Shown here piece after piece: positions 36,797-50,160 of a DNA stretch of 64,000 nt; position 1 is the first letter of the stretch, and each line of letters starts with the position of its first letter. Source of the stretch: Gymnogyps californianus (lineage: Eukaryota; Chordata; Aves; Accipitriformes; Cathartidae); the NCBI RefSeq assembly GCF_018139145.2, contig NC_059471.1, positions 67,590,020 through 67,654,019 on the forward strand, written 5' to 3'. The translations under genes and the position numbers were made by a program. The notes under the pieces were generated by a model that saw nothing but the letters and a program-made list of their open reading frames with translations, searched no databases and was not told the origin of the DNA.

Positions 36797-39700
36797 ACTT
36801 ACAGAAACATGAGCCTCTTCCATAACAGCAACAACATCATCTCTATATAGAAAGGAAAATAAAAGAAAAATGACTAATTTTTCAAGACCTTTGTGAAGAC
36901 TTGTGTAATTCACATTCAGTGTATCACTGCAAAAAGTAATTTAGTGTAATTCATAGAGAGGTAAATTACCTAACTGGATTTTTATAAGGTACCGAGGCAT
37001 CTACCTCTCCTTGTTTTCTTTACTAAATGTATTTTTTAAAATCCAGACCCTAGCATCAAGGCAGCAAAACACTGATAGCTAAATATAGACGCAGGATTTT
37101 AAACCAGAAAAAAAGGCTTCAACAGGATTTTCACTAGGGTGCGCTCGAAGAACATGCCTTTCGCTTTTGGGGACAGGACTGTGGCACTGAGCAACTGTGT
37201 CACCCCTCTAGTTGAACCTGCTTTTGTCAGGGGGGATGGAGTGGGTGATCGCCAGAGGCCCCTTCCAACATCAGCAAATCTGTAGTTCTCTAACTCATTT
37301 AGCACGAGAAATTTTTTTTTCACAGAAGAGAATGGTAACCTATTTTCTGTAGAAACAAAGCTGTAAGCACAGGAGGCAGTCTAAAAGTAAATGCAATATG
37401 AGCTCTGAGCTTATGTGGTAGTTGATATCTGCTAGGGCATTAAAATGCTGAAATCAGTCTTTATAATCTGAAAACTTAAGAATACAATTGCATCTCATTC
37501 TGATCCAAAATCTTTTTAAAAGACTTCCCAGAAATGTGTGTGAAAATAGCATTTTTTTCTTGTTGGGAAGTACTACTGAGATGCATCAGGGTGGTTTCTG
37601 GCTGATCATCCTGTGAGCCTTAAACTTTCTGAAAAAGAGTATTATGGAGCTGCACAAATGTCTTTTGGCATCAGGTCTTTAAATATCTTTTTATTTTTGG
37701 GGTACCTGTACTTGCGATCCATGAGTAATCATCTCTCTTGGTGCTTTATGTGTCACAGTTTATTAGTGTAAGTTTCATAAACAAGGAACCCACCAAACCA
37801 AAGGTTTCAGAATTAAATTCTGTCTTGCAGCAGAAATTTGCCTTTCTCTGATTTTCGTATCTAAATGTGTAGGATTTGGATATGTTCCTATTTATTTATA
37901 CAAATCCATAAAATTCTGATAAATGTACATACACAGGGAGATGTATCTCACTCCTACCTGTCTAGATGTGTATATATGGATATATAGATCACTCACAACA
38001 AGTGCCACAGTTAGCTAAGAGTGGTCCCCAGGCTGTGTGATCCCTGATCAATTCAAGAGACTATTTTAGTGCTTAACACTTGGTCTTGATGCCTGCCGGC
38101 AGTTTCTGCATTCCCTTGTGCTGGGAGTAGGAAAACTTTACTACCTCATTAGTCTGCATACTTTTGAAGGGGCTGATCCTTCCCACTGAGAAGAGACTGA
38201 GAGGCAGAGCTCTCAGCACCTCTAAGATTTTACTCCTCTGTCCTCACGGGGTGGAAATGTCGAGCTAGTCCTTCGTCCTCAGGAAGACGTTAACTCCCTC
38301 AACCAAAGCTTAGAAAAGGCAGAGACCCTGGTAGTCATCACCCCTTCGGAGGGAAGAGAAAACAATTAGCATGTTTGAAAGAGGATAAGAGGATGCTGGT
38401 ATTTGCATAGCCTTTTTGGACTAGATTTTTCATGGCTTCCTCTTACAGCTCTTTTGTTGAGATGGTGGTTATTTGGTTACTTTTGGGAGTGCCAGAGATG
38501 GAGTTCCATTCTCCCTTGCGCTGGCAGTGTGAAGATACTCGGTCCTTTTAGCCTTCTGGGGAAACATGGCGATCCCAGTGCATTTTGGTAGAACCAGCTG
38601 AGCTGTCTGACGAGGTGTGCAAGCAGCCGGAGAGATGAGACACGCAGAACTCGGTCGCAACCTTTCCTCTAACGTTTGTTAGCCTCCCGTCACGCCGTTA
38701 AAGGCTCATTTGACTTGCAAGCTCCAGTGAAAAATTCTTACTAGCTGCCATCTAGAAACACAGCAGGCAATACTGATGGACTGTGCAGAGGAATACAAAA
38801 TACCGATGCTGTTTTAGGACTGTGTTCACAGTAGATGAATGACATCCAAGCTTTGCCCCAAGGTCAAATCATTCTATACCCCTCATAATATAAAATGTGC
38901 AAATGCACAATGCAAATACCTATATGTGAGAAATAATTTCATTGTCTGTCCTGATGGAGTTTGAGATTGGCGTGTGTGTTTTGTCTCCAAAGTTACAGAA
39001 TTTTTTTTTGCTCATGTTAGCTTCTCAAGGAAAAAAATCTCTTAGGCAAGTTAGAGTATCTTCTGACTGCTCCTCAGTCTTCAATGCATTTATTCTCACA
39101 AAATATATTAAGAAGTTGGAAGATACTGCTTGCATTTACAGTTGGAAAATGAGACCCATAGTGGGTAGGGCTCAGATTTTTAAGCATAATTAGATTTTTT
39201 TTTTTATTTGCACCCACTCAGTGAAAATGAGCCATGGAAGTAAATCCATCATAGCTTTTAATATGTAGTTACAGTCACAAAGGAAATCTCTGATGGACTA
39301 GGTACTTGGGCTGACATCCTTTGCTGGTACTAAGCACGGGTCTGTGCTCCCCAAACTTGTACATAGTTCTCAAACCTGCTGTTGTTTTGGCTGATAAATA
39401 AAACAGAGGAGCTTTTGTGGAGGGTGATCTGTGTAAGGAGGAGGAGGATGCAATCTGAATTCTGACTACTTTGGGTTAGGTTTGCATGAGACCTTTGTCT
39501 CCCTAAATCCAGAATTTAAATGCCTTATGCTGTTGCTTCTAGATTCCCCAGTCACTTAGGTTTTAGAGAGACACTGATGTACATGTTTAATGCCTCCAAA
39601 GCCATACTGGGGTTCCTGAAGCAACATGGTCCATGGTGTGGACCTGAAGTGTCTGTGAGAGTATCCTCATCAGAGGAGAGACTTACCTGCTGATACGCAA

Positions 39701-41093
39701 TTTATCCTGAGTTGTCAGTCCACCTTGCTGACATTTTTCAGCTTTATTTAGATAGTAAAGTATGCATTGATCCTGAAAGAAAAAAATGAGCACGTTTAAG
39801 TTCAAGTCAGATTTTACTCGTTGATCCAGTATGGATGCGGTTTTTCGTACTAAAAGAAGCTATTTCAACAGGAGATGAGGAAGACCTGCCTCAAAAGTTC
39901 CCTCGTCTGGTGGACAAGATCATTGTCTGAAAGGTGAGAAAGCTCATTTCAAATCCCTGCTCCGAGTCAGGCAGAGCAAAGGGCTGGATTTAAAACTCTT
40001 TACACTCTGAAATTATTTGTGAATGTATTTCCCGTAGTTTCTTAAGAGGCAGGGCTTTCTCAGGTTGCTGAGTGACAATGCCCTTTGGGAGGGCAGGTGT
40101 TTATGTGTGACAACTGGGAGGCCCTGGAGTCATCAGGAGGAAAAAAAAAGAAAAAAAACCCCAACTTTTAACAAACTCCATCCCAAACTTCCCTTTCCAG
40201 GAAGGCGGCACTCTGGCCCTGAGAGCTGGCACTTGCCGGGGAGCCCTTTGTAGCCTCCTGCCTTGATCCGACCTCAGGCTCATCCCTGACCTCGCTGGTC
40301 CGGCTTTGGCGGAGGCTCAGCCAGTTTCTAACCAAATGAACCGTATCTAGGCACAAACTGCTTTCCACCTGAGCACGCAGACAAAGACTTAATTCATATT
40401 TAGGTGGCTGAAGAGAAGGAGACCAAGAAGCCATCTGACTGACGGCATCCTGTGACAGTGGCATGGCTACCCCAGGGCACCGCCGGCAGGCAGGGCAGGG
40501 AGGAAAGGCTCAAAACCCATTCATCTCCCTCATAAATCTGTGCCAGGCTGATCTGTGTCTAGCCTGGATTCTCTACCTGGAAAAAACTTCAGGACAAACG
40601 TGAGATGTACCAAGACTCTTTAGGACGCTGCAGTTCAGTGAACTGAATTTTAAAGATTACCAGCAACGCTGTGCTCCATTTCAGTAATTTTTGAAGAAAA
40701 TAGGAAAATCCTAATTAAAAGACTGCATGGTGTTTATCTTGACATCCAAGGAAGTACTATCCTAATATTCTGGTGGGGCTGGAAACGGCTCAGTTTACGA
40801 ATCCAGTCATTGAAAATATGATCACAGAAACCAGAGATCATAATAACCTGAGGGCACTGATGATAATATTCCTGGTAAGTGAAATGTAATTATGGTAGAT
40901 GGAACAGCAGATTTCCCCAGTAAGGGCTTGCACGCCAGTAATATGTTTTGAATATGCGGTACTTTACCTGCGAGGTTAGGAGTGATCCTCCAGAGTTTTA
41001 CTGGATGATGTAATGGAGTTTGTATATTGGCAGAGCTTAGTGGATCAATAAGCAAAGATACTGCATTGCGAGCTGTGAATTAACGATTGCTGC
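36797..41093. other. Intergenic sequence between the CR1 and the LTR
   Basis: 4.3 kb with one possible CR1-like tail (37140-37300) and no gene seen. ORFs here are short and lack coding character. Confidence 0.7.
37140..37300 (+). repeat. Possible old CR1-like 3' tail
   Basis: Contains GAACCTGCTTTTGTCAGGG followed by a GATGGAGTGGGTGATCGCCA-like stretch and CCCCTTCCAAC. This resembles the 3' UTR found in several avian CR1 subfamilies. No clear ATTCTATG tail remains. Recognised by eye only. Confidence 0.35.
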
Positions 41094-41662
41094 TGTCCTG
41101 GTTTCGGCTGGGACAGAGTTAACTCTCTTCTTAGTAGCTGGTACAGTGCTGGGTTTGGGATTTAGTGTGAGAATAATGTTGATAACACTCTGATGTTTTA
41201 GTTGTTGCTAAGTAGCGCTTATCTTAAGCCAAGGACTTTTCAGTTTCCCATGCTCTGCCAGCAAGCAGGTGTGCAAGAAGCTGGGAGGGAGCATAGCCGG
41301 GGCAGCTGACCTGAACTAGCCAAAGGGATATTCCATACCATGGAACATCATGCCCAGTATATAAACAGGGGGGAGTTGGCCGGGAGGGGCGGATCGTGGC
41401 TCTGGCATCGGTCAGCAGGTGGTGAGCAATTGCATTGTGCATCACTGGTTCCCCCCCACCCTTTCTTTTTGTTATATTCCTTTTCATTACCATCATTATT
41501 ATTACATTTCATTATTATTATTGTTAGTATTATATTTTACTTTAGTTATTAAACTGTTCTTATCTCAACCGACAAGTTTTACCTTCTTTCCTGATTCTCC
41601 TCCCCATCCCACTGGGGTGGGGAGGGGAGTGAGGGAGCGGCTGCGTGGTGCTTAGCTGCTGC
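41094..41662 (+). mobile_element. Solo LTR of an avian ERVL-like endogenous retrovirus, 3' end missing
   Basis: Starts TGTCCTGGTTTCGGCTGGGA and follows the typical avian LTR text: AGAGTTAACTCTCTTCTTAG, ACTTTTCAGTTTCCCATGCT, GGGATATTCCATACCAT, a TATA box GTATATAAAC (41358-41367), a poly(A)-like ATTAAA (41548-41553), TTCTTATCTCAACCGACAAG, and GCTGCGTGGTGCTTAGCTGC. The expected terminal GGTTAAACCACGACA-type end is absent, so the copy is truncated. An ATT-rich microsatellite has expanded inside (about 41489-41531). No internal viral genes flank it. Confidence 0.85.
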
Positions 41663-44600
41663 TAATGCAGTATTAGTATGAGTATTGGTATGCTCATTGC
41701 TAAAAGCCATGTTTGGAAATTTGCCTGGATAGGGTGTTTAAAATACCCCATGTGCTTTAAAATACTCCTATGTGCTCTTAAAAAATGATTTACAGTGTTA
41801 AAATTTTTATAAGATACAGTAATATAAATGTCATATCTCAGGACGTAATACCTGAAGCAGTGAATTCCCTTCCCTCTAACAGAAAGACAAAACCTCCATG
41901 CAGAAGTGTTAACTTCAGCTTTTGGGACCTGCCTTGCGCAGCCTGTGGGGCTGTGGGTGCATCAGTGAGTTTGACTCGTTGGGAAAAAAAAATATTTCCT
42001 GTTTGGTATGAAATGAAGTTGAAAAGTACTAAAAATGGCAAGCAGCCCATCCAAAACTCTGCAGAGGAATTTACAGATGTGTCTGCTTTCAAATAAATTA
42101 ATTTTACCCTGGCCAGTATTCACTCAAGTTTTAAACAGAAAGACTACAAAATTATCCCTAATCTTGTAACTATGCCAAATGTGAGAGAAGCACAGATCGA
42201 GGTGTCCTCTGGGTGCGTATTTCTGGTGTCACCCTTAATCCGCTCACTGCTGGAACTCAGTTAATGACTTAAAGTTACTAAGAACATTCTTCAAATAAAA
42301 CATTTTGAGGTAGATGCTCAGAAAAAAATAGATGTGAGACCAGGGACTTCTGTATTTTGAAACACCAGATCTGTTTGCGGGAAAGACCGCTTTTAAAGAA
42401 TATTACAGTTGTCTTGGAAATGTAATTTCTTGGAAATTAGGAAGGAAAGGTATATTGTGGTTGCTGTCAGTCTGGGTTTCGCTGGATCTTCTGTTTGGTA
42501 CATTTTTTGTTTATTTCTTCTCTCTGTATTTTGAAGCCCGTTTTAGTCTAGTTTATGGAGGCCGCCAGTGAGGGGTGCTAAATAACCATCCTGGAGAGCC
42601 TGCAGCTCCTGGAGCTGTGTCCTGCTGCGAGCCAAAAATTATGTTTGAGCATAAAAAAAAAAAAACAAACAGGCAAAGGAAAGTTGTGAAAGCCCCGCTT
42701 TATAAAGCCAAAATTAAGGGATCGTTAGGATTTTACTCCTCAGAAGCAGCCAGGATGGAAAATCCTCGGGCAGTTTGAAGTCCATGAGAGTGCAGTCGCA
42801 GGAAGGATTCAGCAGCATGAGATGTGAAAGGCTGGCTGGCGGGGACGAGGGCTTCGGCGTGAGTAACCCGGGGGGCTCCCAGCCCAGAGAGGGCAGCTGC
42901 CGGGGCAGGCATGGCATGGTAGTAGTGAAAATCTTGACCTTCCCAAGGTGGGGAGTTTCATACAGTATATTTTAAGGCTTAGATGTTGAAAAGGAAGACT
43001 CTCGAGCTTTTTCGGTCTTGTCTTAGTTGTCAAATATGTGAGAGCTTCTTTTGATTTAGACCAGTTTAACAGTGTATTTTCTCACTGTGCACATTTTATT
43101 TTCTTTTAATTCTAGACATAACAGCATATTCTTCCTCTTTCATGTTAGCCGCTTGCTCACTAAATCATCTGGTAAAGGTTCTCAGCCTTAAAGGTAAAAA
43201 TGTGCATTACCTTAGTCCAAAAGAATGGTCCTTGGTAACACACTCAATGCTTTACATCCCCAAAACATCCTTCAAAGTAAAAACTGCCCAGCCGATGTCT
43301 TTGCCCTGGTGCATTGACACCGGAGCTGGAAGGCACGTCGGCTCCGTCAGGCACCATGCGGATGCTCACCGCTTCCTGATGCGATGCTCTGTAGCGGTGT
43401 CTCAGGATGAGTTTGGAAGTAGTTCAAAGTAGAGATTAAAGGTGCAGATATAACCAAGTAAGACAACAGAAAACTCCCTTTTTAGAAGAAAGAAATCCTT
43501 TCTTGGATTTCTGACATGACTTCTTGTAGGGTTAGAGGGGGTGACGTCTGGTCCTCTTAAGGAGGGGGAATAGGATGGGAGCAGTCCCGTTGCACCAAAT
43601 GGTAGAGACAGTAGAAGAAAAAACTCCATCACCAGCTGAAAGTCAGCAGTGGTGTGAGGATTATTTTCTCTTTCTGTCAGAGGCAAAGGGAGTACTTGAG
43701 TCCTGGCTCATAAATGACAGTTTCCTACAGGTCCCTGAAGAGAAAGCCTTTTCTTCTCCTTTCTGAACAAAACCCAATGAAATAAAACATGTAATTTCAT
43801 TTCATTCTGCACAAATTGCTCCTCTGGGCACAATGAAACATTCTGTTCTCAGGCATGAGTGGGTCAGTGTGGCCTCAACACTCATCTGCCATGTGAGATT
43901 CACCCTTCAAGCTGCTGGAGAGGATTTTTTCTGGGCTCCTGTGCTAACACCTCAGGCATCCTAATGATGCTCTGGGACGGACAGCATCCAAATAACAGCC
44001 CTTACAGTGGGGCTAGGCAGCAAGGGACACTGCCCATACCAAGTGGTCTGACTCCGGCAGGTGGGCAGGAGGATGGTTGAGCCTCAGCCTTGCTTGGTGG
44101 CTGGAGGATCATCCTCAGAGCCTGATGGGGCAGGTCCGTCTTCACTCGGGAAGAAGTGAGGACCGTCACTAGCTCTTTGCCATTCAGGTAAATGCCCCAA
44201 TTGCTCAGCTGGTGGTAGCAGGGGAGGGGCTACTACCTTGGGGCTAATTTTCAAATAATTTGGGGATGAAAACCAAGCGTTTTGGTAAAGAGGAAAAATA
44301 ATCTCCAACTTTGTCTCCTCTTCTGCTGGTTCCCATTCGGGGCTGATGCCCAGCACCAGCTTGCTTTTTCTTTCTGTCCCTCTCCGTGATTTCATTTGTA
44401 GGTAGTGGCAGGGGTCTGATCCCCTTGCCTTAGCATCTGCAGCCTGCCAGCGAGTTGCTGGCAGCGGGGCAGGCAGCCGTACGAGTTACCCCAGAGGGAT
44501 GAGACTCTTCCCTGGGAATGCAGCGTGGGGACAAAGCTGGTTAACTGCAAGCTTTTTGTTCGTGTAGTGCAAATGTAGCATGGACAGCAAGTAACGTTTG

Positions 44601-45124
44601 CCATCCTTTTGCAAAAGATTTGAACGTAAAGGCTTGTTGACTGCTGCTTGGGAGGGTTTGCTCTTTGATTTATCAAATCACCACTTTTTTTGTGCACTGT
44701 TGCACAGTCTGTCACCTCTGCAGCGTGGGACCATGTGCCACGGCACCCAAAGGAAGGCAGCAGGAATGAGGAACCTCTGCAGTGCCGGGGGCACCTGGCT
44801 GTGATGGAGCTGCCTGTAGCCCCCTGCCCCGGGGCCTGAGCCTAGGGGCAGCCACCAGGCTCCTGTGGCTCTTAGCAAGGCAGAGACTCTCACCCCGGGG
44901 CAGGGAGGGATTTCTGCATCCTTCCTCCCCAGATAATGCTATCGAAGCATCGACCATGTGGAAATTAAATACGGATCTCAATATCCTTAAAACTGCAATA
45001 TGACCGTGTGCTTTTACGGCTGTATAATTCCCGCTGAGAAAAGCTGTGCTCTTCCAGGCTCCTGTTTGCTCGCTCTCTTTCACACATGCACACACTCATC
45101 CTTCATCTCTTGCTTGCAGACTTA

Positions 45125-45345
45125 TTTTAGCCCTTGCTTTTTGAGTGCCTCCTTCATGAAATATCTGTGGGTTTGATTATTTTCCCCAGGTATATTGGCT
45201 TGCACCTTCTCCAGGTTAAACTTCACAGTTATTCTTTGTCTGTACAGGATTTGTAAACTTTTCAGGTCCTGTTGTATTATTTCTCTGTCCTCACTTGTGA
45301 TTGTAACACCTCCCAGCTCCATATTGGCTCCAAATGCAGCGTGCT
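45125..45345 (-). repeat. Possible ancient CR1/L3-like RT fragment
   Basis: A minus-strand ORF (45322-45122) reads GVTITSEDREIIQQDLKSLQ and so on. The plus-strand text, with a TCCTGTTGTATTATTTCTCT block and ACACCTCCCAGCTCC, resembles the reversed RT region of very old CR1/L3 elements shared by amniotes. It is too diverged to be sure. Confidence 0.35.
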
Positions 45346-48300
45346 ATTTTCTATAAAGACTAATAAGAAGACATCAGCTTGACATCAACTCGGGTATCTG
45401 CCAGGACATGTGCTCCCGACGAGACTGCTCTTCTGCTGCACACCCTGAAGAAATGAAGCAGTGAGAAGTCGGTGCGGTGCCTTGCCTCACGGCCAAGGGT
45501 GTGAGGTCATGCCTTGTGCTCCTGTCGATGAGCACGGCGCAACCAGCTCAGCTGCGAGCGACTGGGTGGTCGTTCAGGCTGGACCTGTCTGTGTGTCACT
45601 GGTGTTAAAAGCTGGATTAGCCCCGATGGACCCACAAGGAGCGTGGGGATCTCCAGCCCTTCCTGACTGAGCCTGAAAGCCTGATGTGATGGGGAGACAA
45701 CGCTACTGGAGCTGTCGGTATCAGAGAGAGCTTTTAGCCTTTCACTGGTGCTTAGAGGTTAGGTACTAGCAGTACGACAGCGTATTTATTTAGTGGCATG
45801 GCAGCAACCTGGTCAGGGACGCTTATCAGGAAGCCCCTGTGTTTAAAATGTAGAAGTGAAAGGAGCTGTAGTTTGGGGAGAGAGGGGAGACCCAGTGGTC
45901 CTGAACCTGGGACTTGAACCCGTTTCCCTGCTCTTCCCTGGCACCCACACAGGCCCTGGGATCTCTGCCTGTCCATGTTCAGTCTGAAACAAGGACGGTA
46001 TTTCCCTGTGGCCAGGAGTGCTGGAAAATAACCTTTCTGGGCCTAATATGAGCAGCGATCAAAGACTCAAATTTTGTCATTTTGTAAGACAGGAGATAGG
46101 CATGGTAATTACTGTCTCAGGACTAGGACTCACTTTAGGCTTGCACAAGAATCAAGTAGGCGATAAGAGCCAGGGCTGCGGGCAATTACATGGGTGAGTC
46201 TGTGCGTACACATCCGTGCTGCGGCTCTTTACTTCAGAGGTAAAGCACACCTTGCTGGATGCATAAAGTATGATAATTCCCCAAATGGCAGATTAGAGCA
46301 GGAAGAGTGCTCATTTAATGTTATTCTACCCTTATATTTTCACAAGGGCTGGGTAGATGTATTAGCAGCCAGGAGCTCTTTTGCGCTTGTAGCTGGATGG
46401 ATGTGCTTGTCCGCTTTGTGTCTGTACAGCTTCACAGGTCCCATGGTGTGAGAGGGATGGAAAGCAGATATTTAGCTTCAGGAGCCACGAGGGATGGAGG
46501 ACAGAAGTGGGCTGGGGTTGACTGGGAGCTCTCCCGGGAGGGAGAAGAGCTGAGCGTCGAACATCTGCATTACACCTCCGCTCCCCTGGGTGTTTGTTAG
46601 TGCCGGGGGGATTTCACCACTAGCGTGGTCAGGCAGCCGTATTGATGACTGTCCCAAGGGAGGGACGGGAGAGTCCTGCCACACACCACTGGGGCCACCC
46701 ATTTCCACTTGCCCTGCCTGGGATTTTTGCTCTGCTCTGTGCTTTGCTTCTCTTTTCCTTCCTCTTCCCCCGCTCCTCATAGCTTTGCTACAGCCTTGCT
46801 GTTGCTGGCTGGGACTGTCTCAAGAGGTTTAAGGAAGGACTCGGTGCTGCTGGCCAAGAGCAGCTTGGCCAAGAGCAGCCACACTGAAAGGAGACGAAAT
46901 AATCCCCAAGTCTTGGTGGCTCAAGGGCGGCTGCGCGGATTGCTGGGTCCAAGCTCTGTTTGTAAAGGACCCCAGCCCCAAGACGCTGCAGTGAGGGGGA
47001 AAGCAGAAATGCTCCTGGAGACCTACCACAGCACTGGTTCAGTTCTCTGGTTATGCAGGTGAGGAGGGATAAAAGCTCTGGAGGCAGGTGATGTTAGCCC
47101 TTGTTGCAGACTGCAGAAGGCAAAGTGCCGGCAGCAGGGCAGCGCAGAGGACACCCCTCTGCCAGCCAGACTCACAGCCCCGCCAAAGGTCTGCATCACT
47201 AAATAAGCCCGTGGTTATTCTTCATCTGCTGGAGCGTCCTGGTGCGTCCTGCTTCTGCACCATCAGCTTTTTCCTTCCGCCCATTCAGCTTTGCCACATG
47301 GGCTCGTGGTCCCATGGTAGCCAGTGCGTCGGCTGTGACAGCCCCGTCGCCCTCGGGCCGGAGCTGCACTCTCGCTGAGCATCCCCTGGATGCTGGAACA
47401 GCCCCTGCCAGCCCTGCGGCCGATCCGCTTCCCTCTGTGTGCCCCAGCTCCTGCCCAGCCCGGAGCAAACCCACGGAGAGGCAAAAGCATGGGGTGGCCT
47501 CGGCAGCGTCAGGGTGGTGCCGGGGCTGAGCATGGCAGTGGGGGGGGCTGATCTGAGCTCTCATCTCTCTCCCTGGGTTGAAAACACTTTATAAACGTCT
47601 GGAAAAGGAAAAAAAGAAGGAGAAGAAGAAATAAATTTGACACACTTACTTAAAAAATATGACCTATCCAGAACTAGGTTGCAAAATGAATTAGGTTAAA
47701 AATGTAAGAAATACTTCAATAAACGCAAGTCAATATTGTAGCAGATTAACTTCTGAAAACCTGAGGTAAAAACTGAATTACACTTATTAGGATATGATGG
47801 AGATTTAAGTGAGACATTAAAGAGATGTGTTCTGATATTGGATTTGCTGTAATTTTATTAAGTCAGAGGCAGGCCTGGCACCGTGTCTTCCTTCACTTTG
47901 CTACTGCATCATATAAGCGCTTGATGTCGTCAGTAGAGGGAAAGGAGCAGGCACCAAGGGTGGATTTTTAAATTCATATTATCACAGTTTGGCCCAAGGA
48001 AAGGCGATGGCTTAAAGGGGTTAAAATCAAGGCCAAAACCCATCTAAATAGAAAACAGACAGTTTTTACATCCGCAGATGATTACTGGCATTGCTATCCA
48101 GCACCCTAGAAACAGATTAATGTTTAAATTATAGCACTCTGCTTAGTGAGGATGTAGTTTTAGACTTGCTACAAAAGTCTTTTGTGCTACACTCCTCTTA
48201 AAAACATTATTTTAGGGTCTCCTCAATTCAGTTACGGTTGTGCTCGAGCCATTAGGAAAGCCCACGCTGCCATGTTACCTCCCGTACGATGACAGAAGGA

Positions 48301-50085
48301 CGCGGTGCGAAAACAAAGAAAAACTCTAATCTGCGTCGAACCGTAATGAAACTAAATTTTGCCTTAACTGCGTTCAGTTCTTCTGCCATCGCTGTCGCAT
48401 GCCAGAGGCTTTTTTCCCTAATTGAAAATGATAGCTCCCCGGGTGCCGGGGAGTCATGTGGCAGCCTTTTATTGCAGGGCAGATTATGTGCCCGCTATAT
48501 TTCACACACTGCCTGGAGAAATGCGGCAGATTTTATTGATATGAGGGACAGTCCCTCATCGGGTTTTTTTCTGTCTCCCTCTCTCATGCTTGCATTCTCA
48601 GAGCAGCTCATTTCCAATTTTATTAACATCTGGGATGTGGTAGGAAGGCTTCAGTGCAAAAATTAGCGGAGAGCTCAGGAAGAAAAATTCCCCGATGCTT
48701 GGATTACAGGGATGTGCACGTGTATGCTTCCACTATTTTAGTAAAGGAAAATTTGGGAGGAAAAAAAAAAAAAATCGCCTGAATTTGTTTGACCATGAAA
48801 AAGTTAAAGAAAGAAAATTCATCTGTCCTCAAAAAGGTTAATTTAGTCTATCAAGCCAAGGAGATTAATGAAAGTGCAAAAACTAATATAGTTTAGAAAC
48901 TAAGTCAGCTTTAGAAAGCAAGATAAGGCTAATGACAAAATAAATCACTTTATAACCATTTAGCAAGAGTGGTTTATGACTAATGAGGTTCTGAGTGGAT
49001 GTTCCTTTCCAAGCTGCAACCATGCCGCAGCGAGGGTGGGCCAGCAGCTCCCTCGTCCCCCCGTCACCCACCGAGATTGCATCCTTGCATCCCGCCAGGG
49101 CTGCGCCGAGCAGGGAGGATGCAGCGCTGAGCACCACTGGCCATGGGCAGCAGGGCTGCGGGACAAACCTGCACCACTGCAAGCCTCACCAGCACTGAAA
49201 TCAGCAGGACGCTGCAGTAGGGCGTTTCCAGAGTGCAATTTGCTTTGCCCACTGCTGAAAAGAGCAACCGTTTCTGCATGATAGAAGTTGCTCTGCATCT
49301 GCGTGAACCTGAAGTAGTTGGTGAGAAAATGGGGTGACCTGGGTAGCTCCTCAAGCTACGGCCACCCCAGGGGTGGCCCTCGCTTGCACCCCACCCCATG
49401 GCCCAGGGGGGGCTTGGACACCTGGATTTAGCTGTCCTAATTTTGGACTGAGCCCCCCTGGCCCTGGGATCACCTGGTTCAGTACCAGTAAGTCTCCAGC
49501 AAGACCTGAGCCCTACCTGCCGGCTGCGTCTGGGCTCGCGGGTGTCAGCAGGCATCTGATCCAGCGCCGCCCGGGGGGGGTCTCAAACGCTGACCTGCAT
49601 CGCACCCCACTGCTGCCCAGGCAGGCACAGGGAGGGGGCGGGAGGGAAAAGGCCACATTATTGATAGATGAGCCCCATCCGAGCACTCCTGGAGCTGGGC
49701 TGAAGTGCTATGGGCTGCTCCGGCCCTTCCTGCTCATGCTGAGCCTCAGGCATTGCCTGCCAGCACTGCAGGGGCGGTGGGAGATGCTGCCCCACCAGCT
49801 GCTTGAGTATCTGGCAATGTCTAAGGTGGCGTTGCTTCAGGCACCAGCCAGTATTGAGGCAGTGATGAGATTCTCCATGTCCTTGGGACAACCTCCTGAG
49901 CTGCACTGCCCCCTCGCAGGGCAGTGGCCGACCCCCGGGACTGGGGACGCGGAGGCTGGAAGGTGCCTCGGGCACTGGCCGTCTCTCTCTGCTTTGTATA
50001 AATAACCGAACACCTGTAAGAGCACCATAAGAGCTCAGCAAGAATGCCTGGCTCTTTTAGGGGCTGGTACTAAAGCAGTGATGGT

Positions 50086-50160
50086 GGTATGTATAAATAT
50101 ATGCATATATACCTATATATGTGTGTGTGTGTGTTTTATGTGTATATATACATATTTATC
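50086..50160. repeat. TA/TG-rich microsatellite
   Basis: Alternating pyrimidine-purine sequence with ATATAT and a (GT) run of about seven units, in the intergenic region. Likely polymorphic and able to adopt Z-DNA or cruciform forms. Confidence 0.85.

Noticed and set aside
46845..46880. Short direct repeat of TTGGCCAAGAGCAGC-type units
   Set aside because: Only two copies of about 15 bases; no sign that it is more than a local duplication.
49334..50005. 223-codon plus-strand ORF, with a 127-codon minus-strand ORF over part of it
   Set aside because: Lies in GC-rich intergenic DNA, is Pro/Gly/Leu-rich with no domain, has an overlapping antisense ORF of similar quality, and shows no splice or promoter context.
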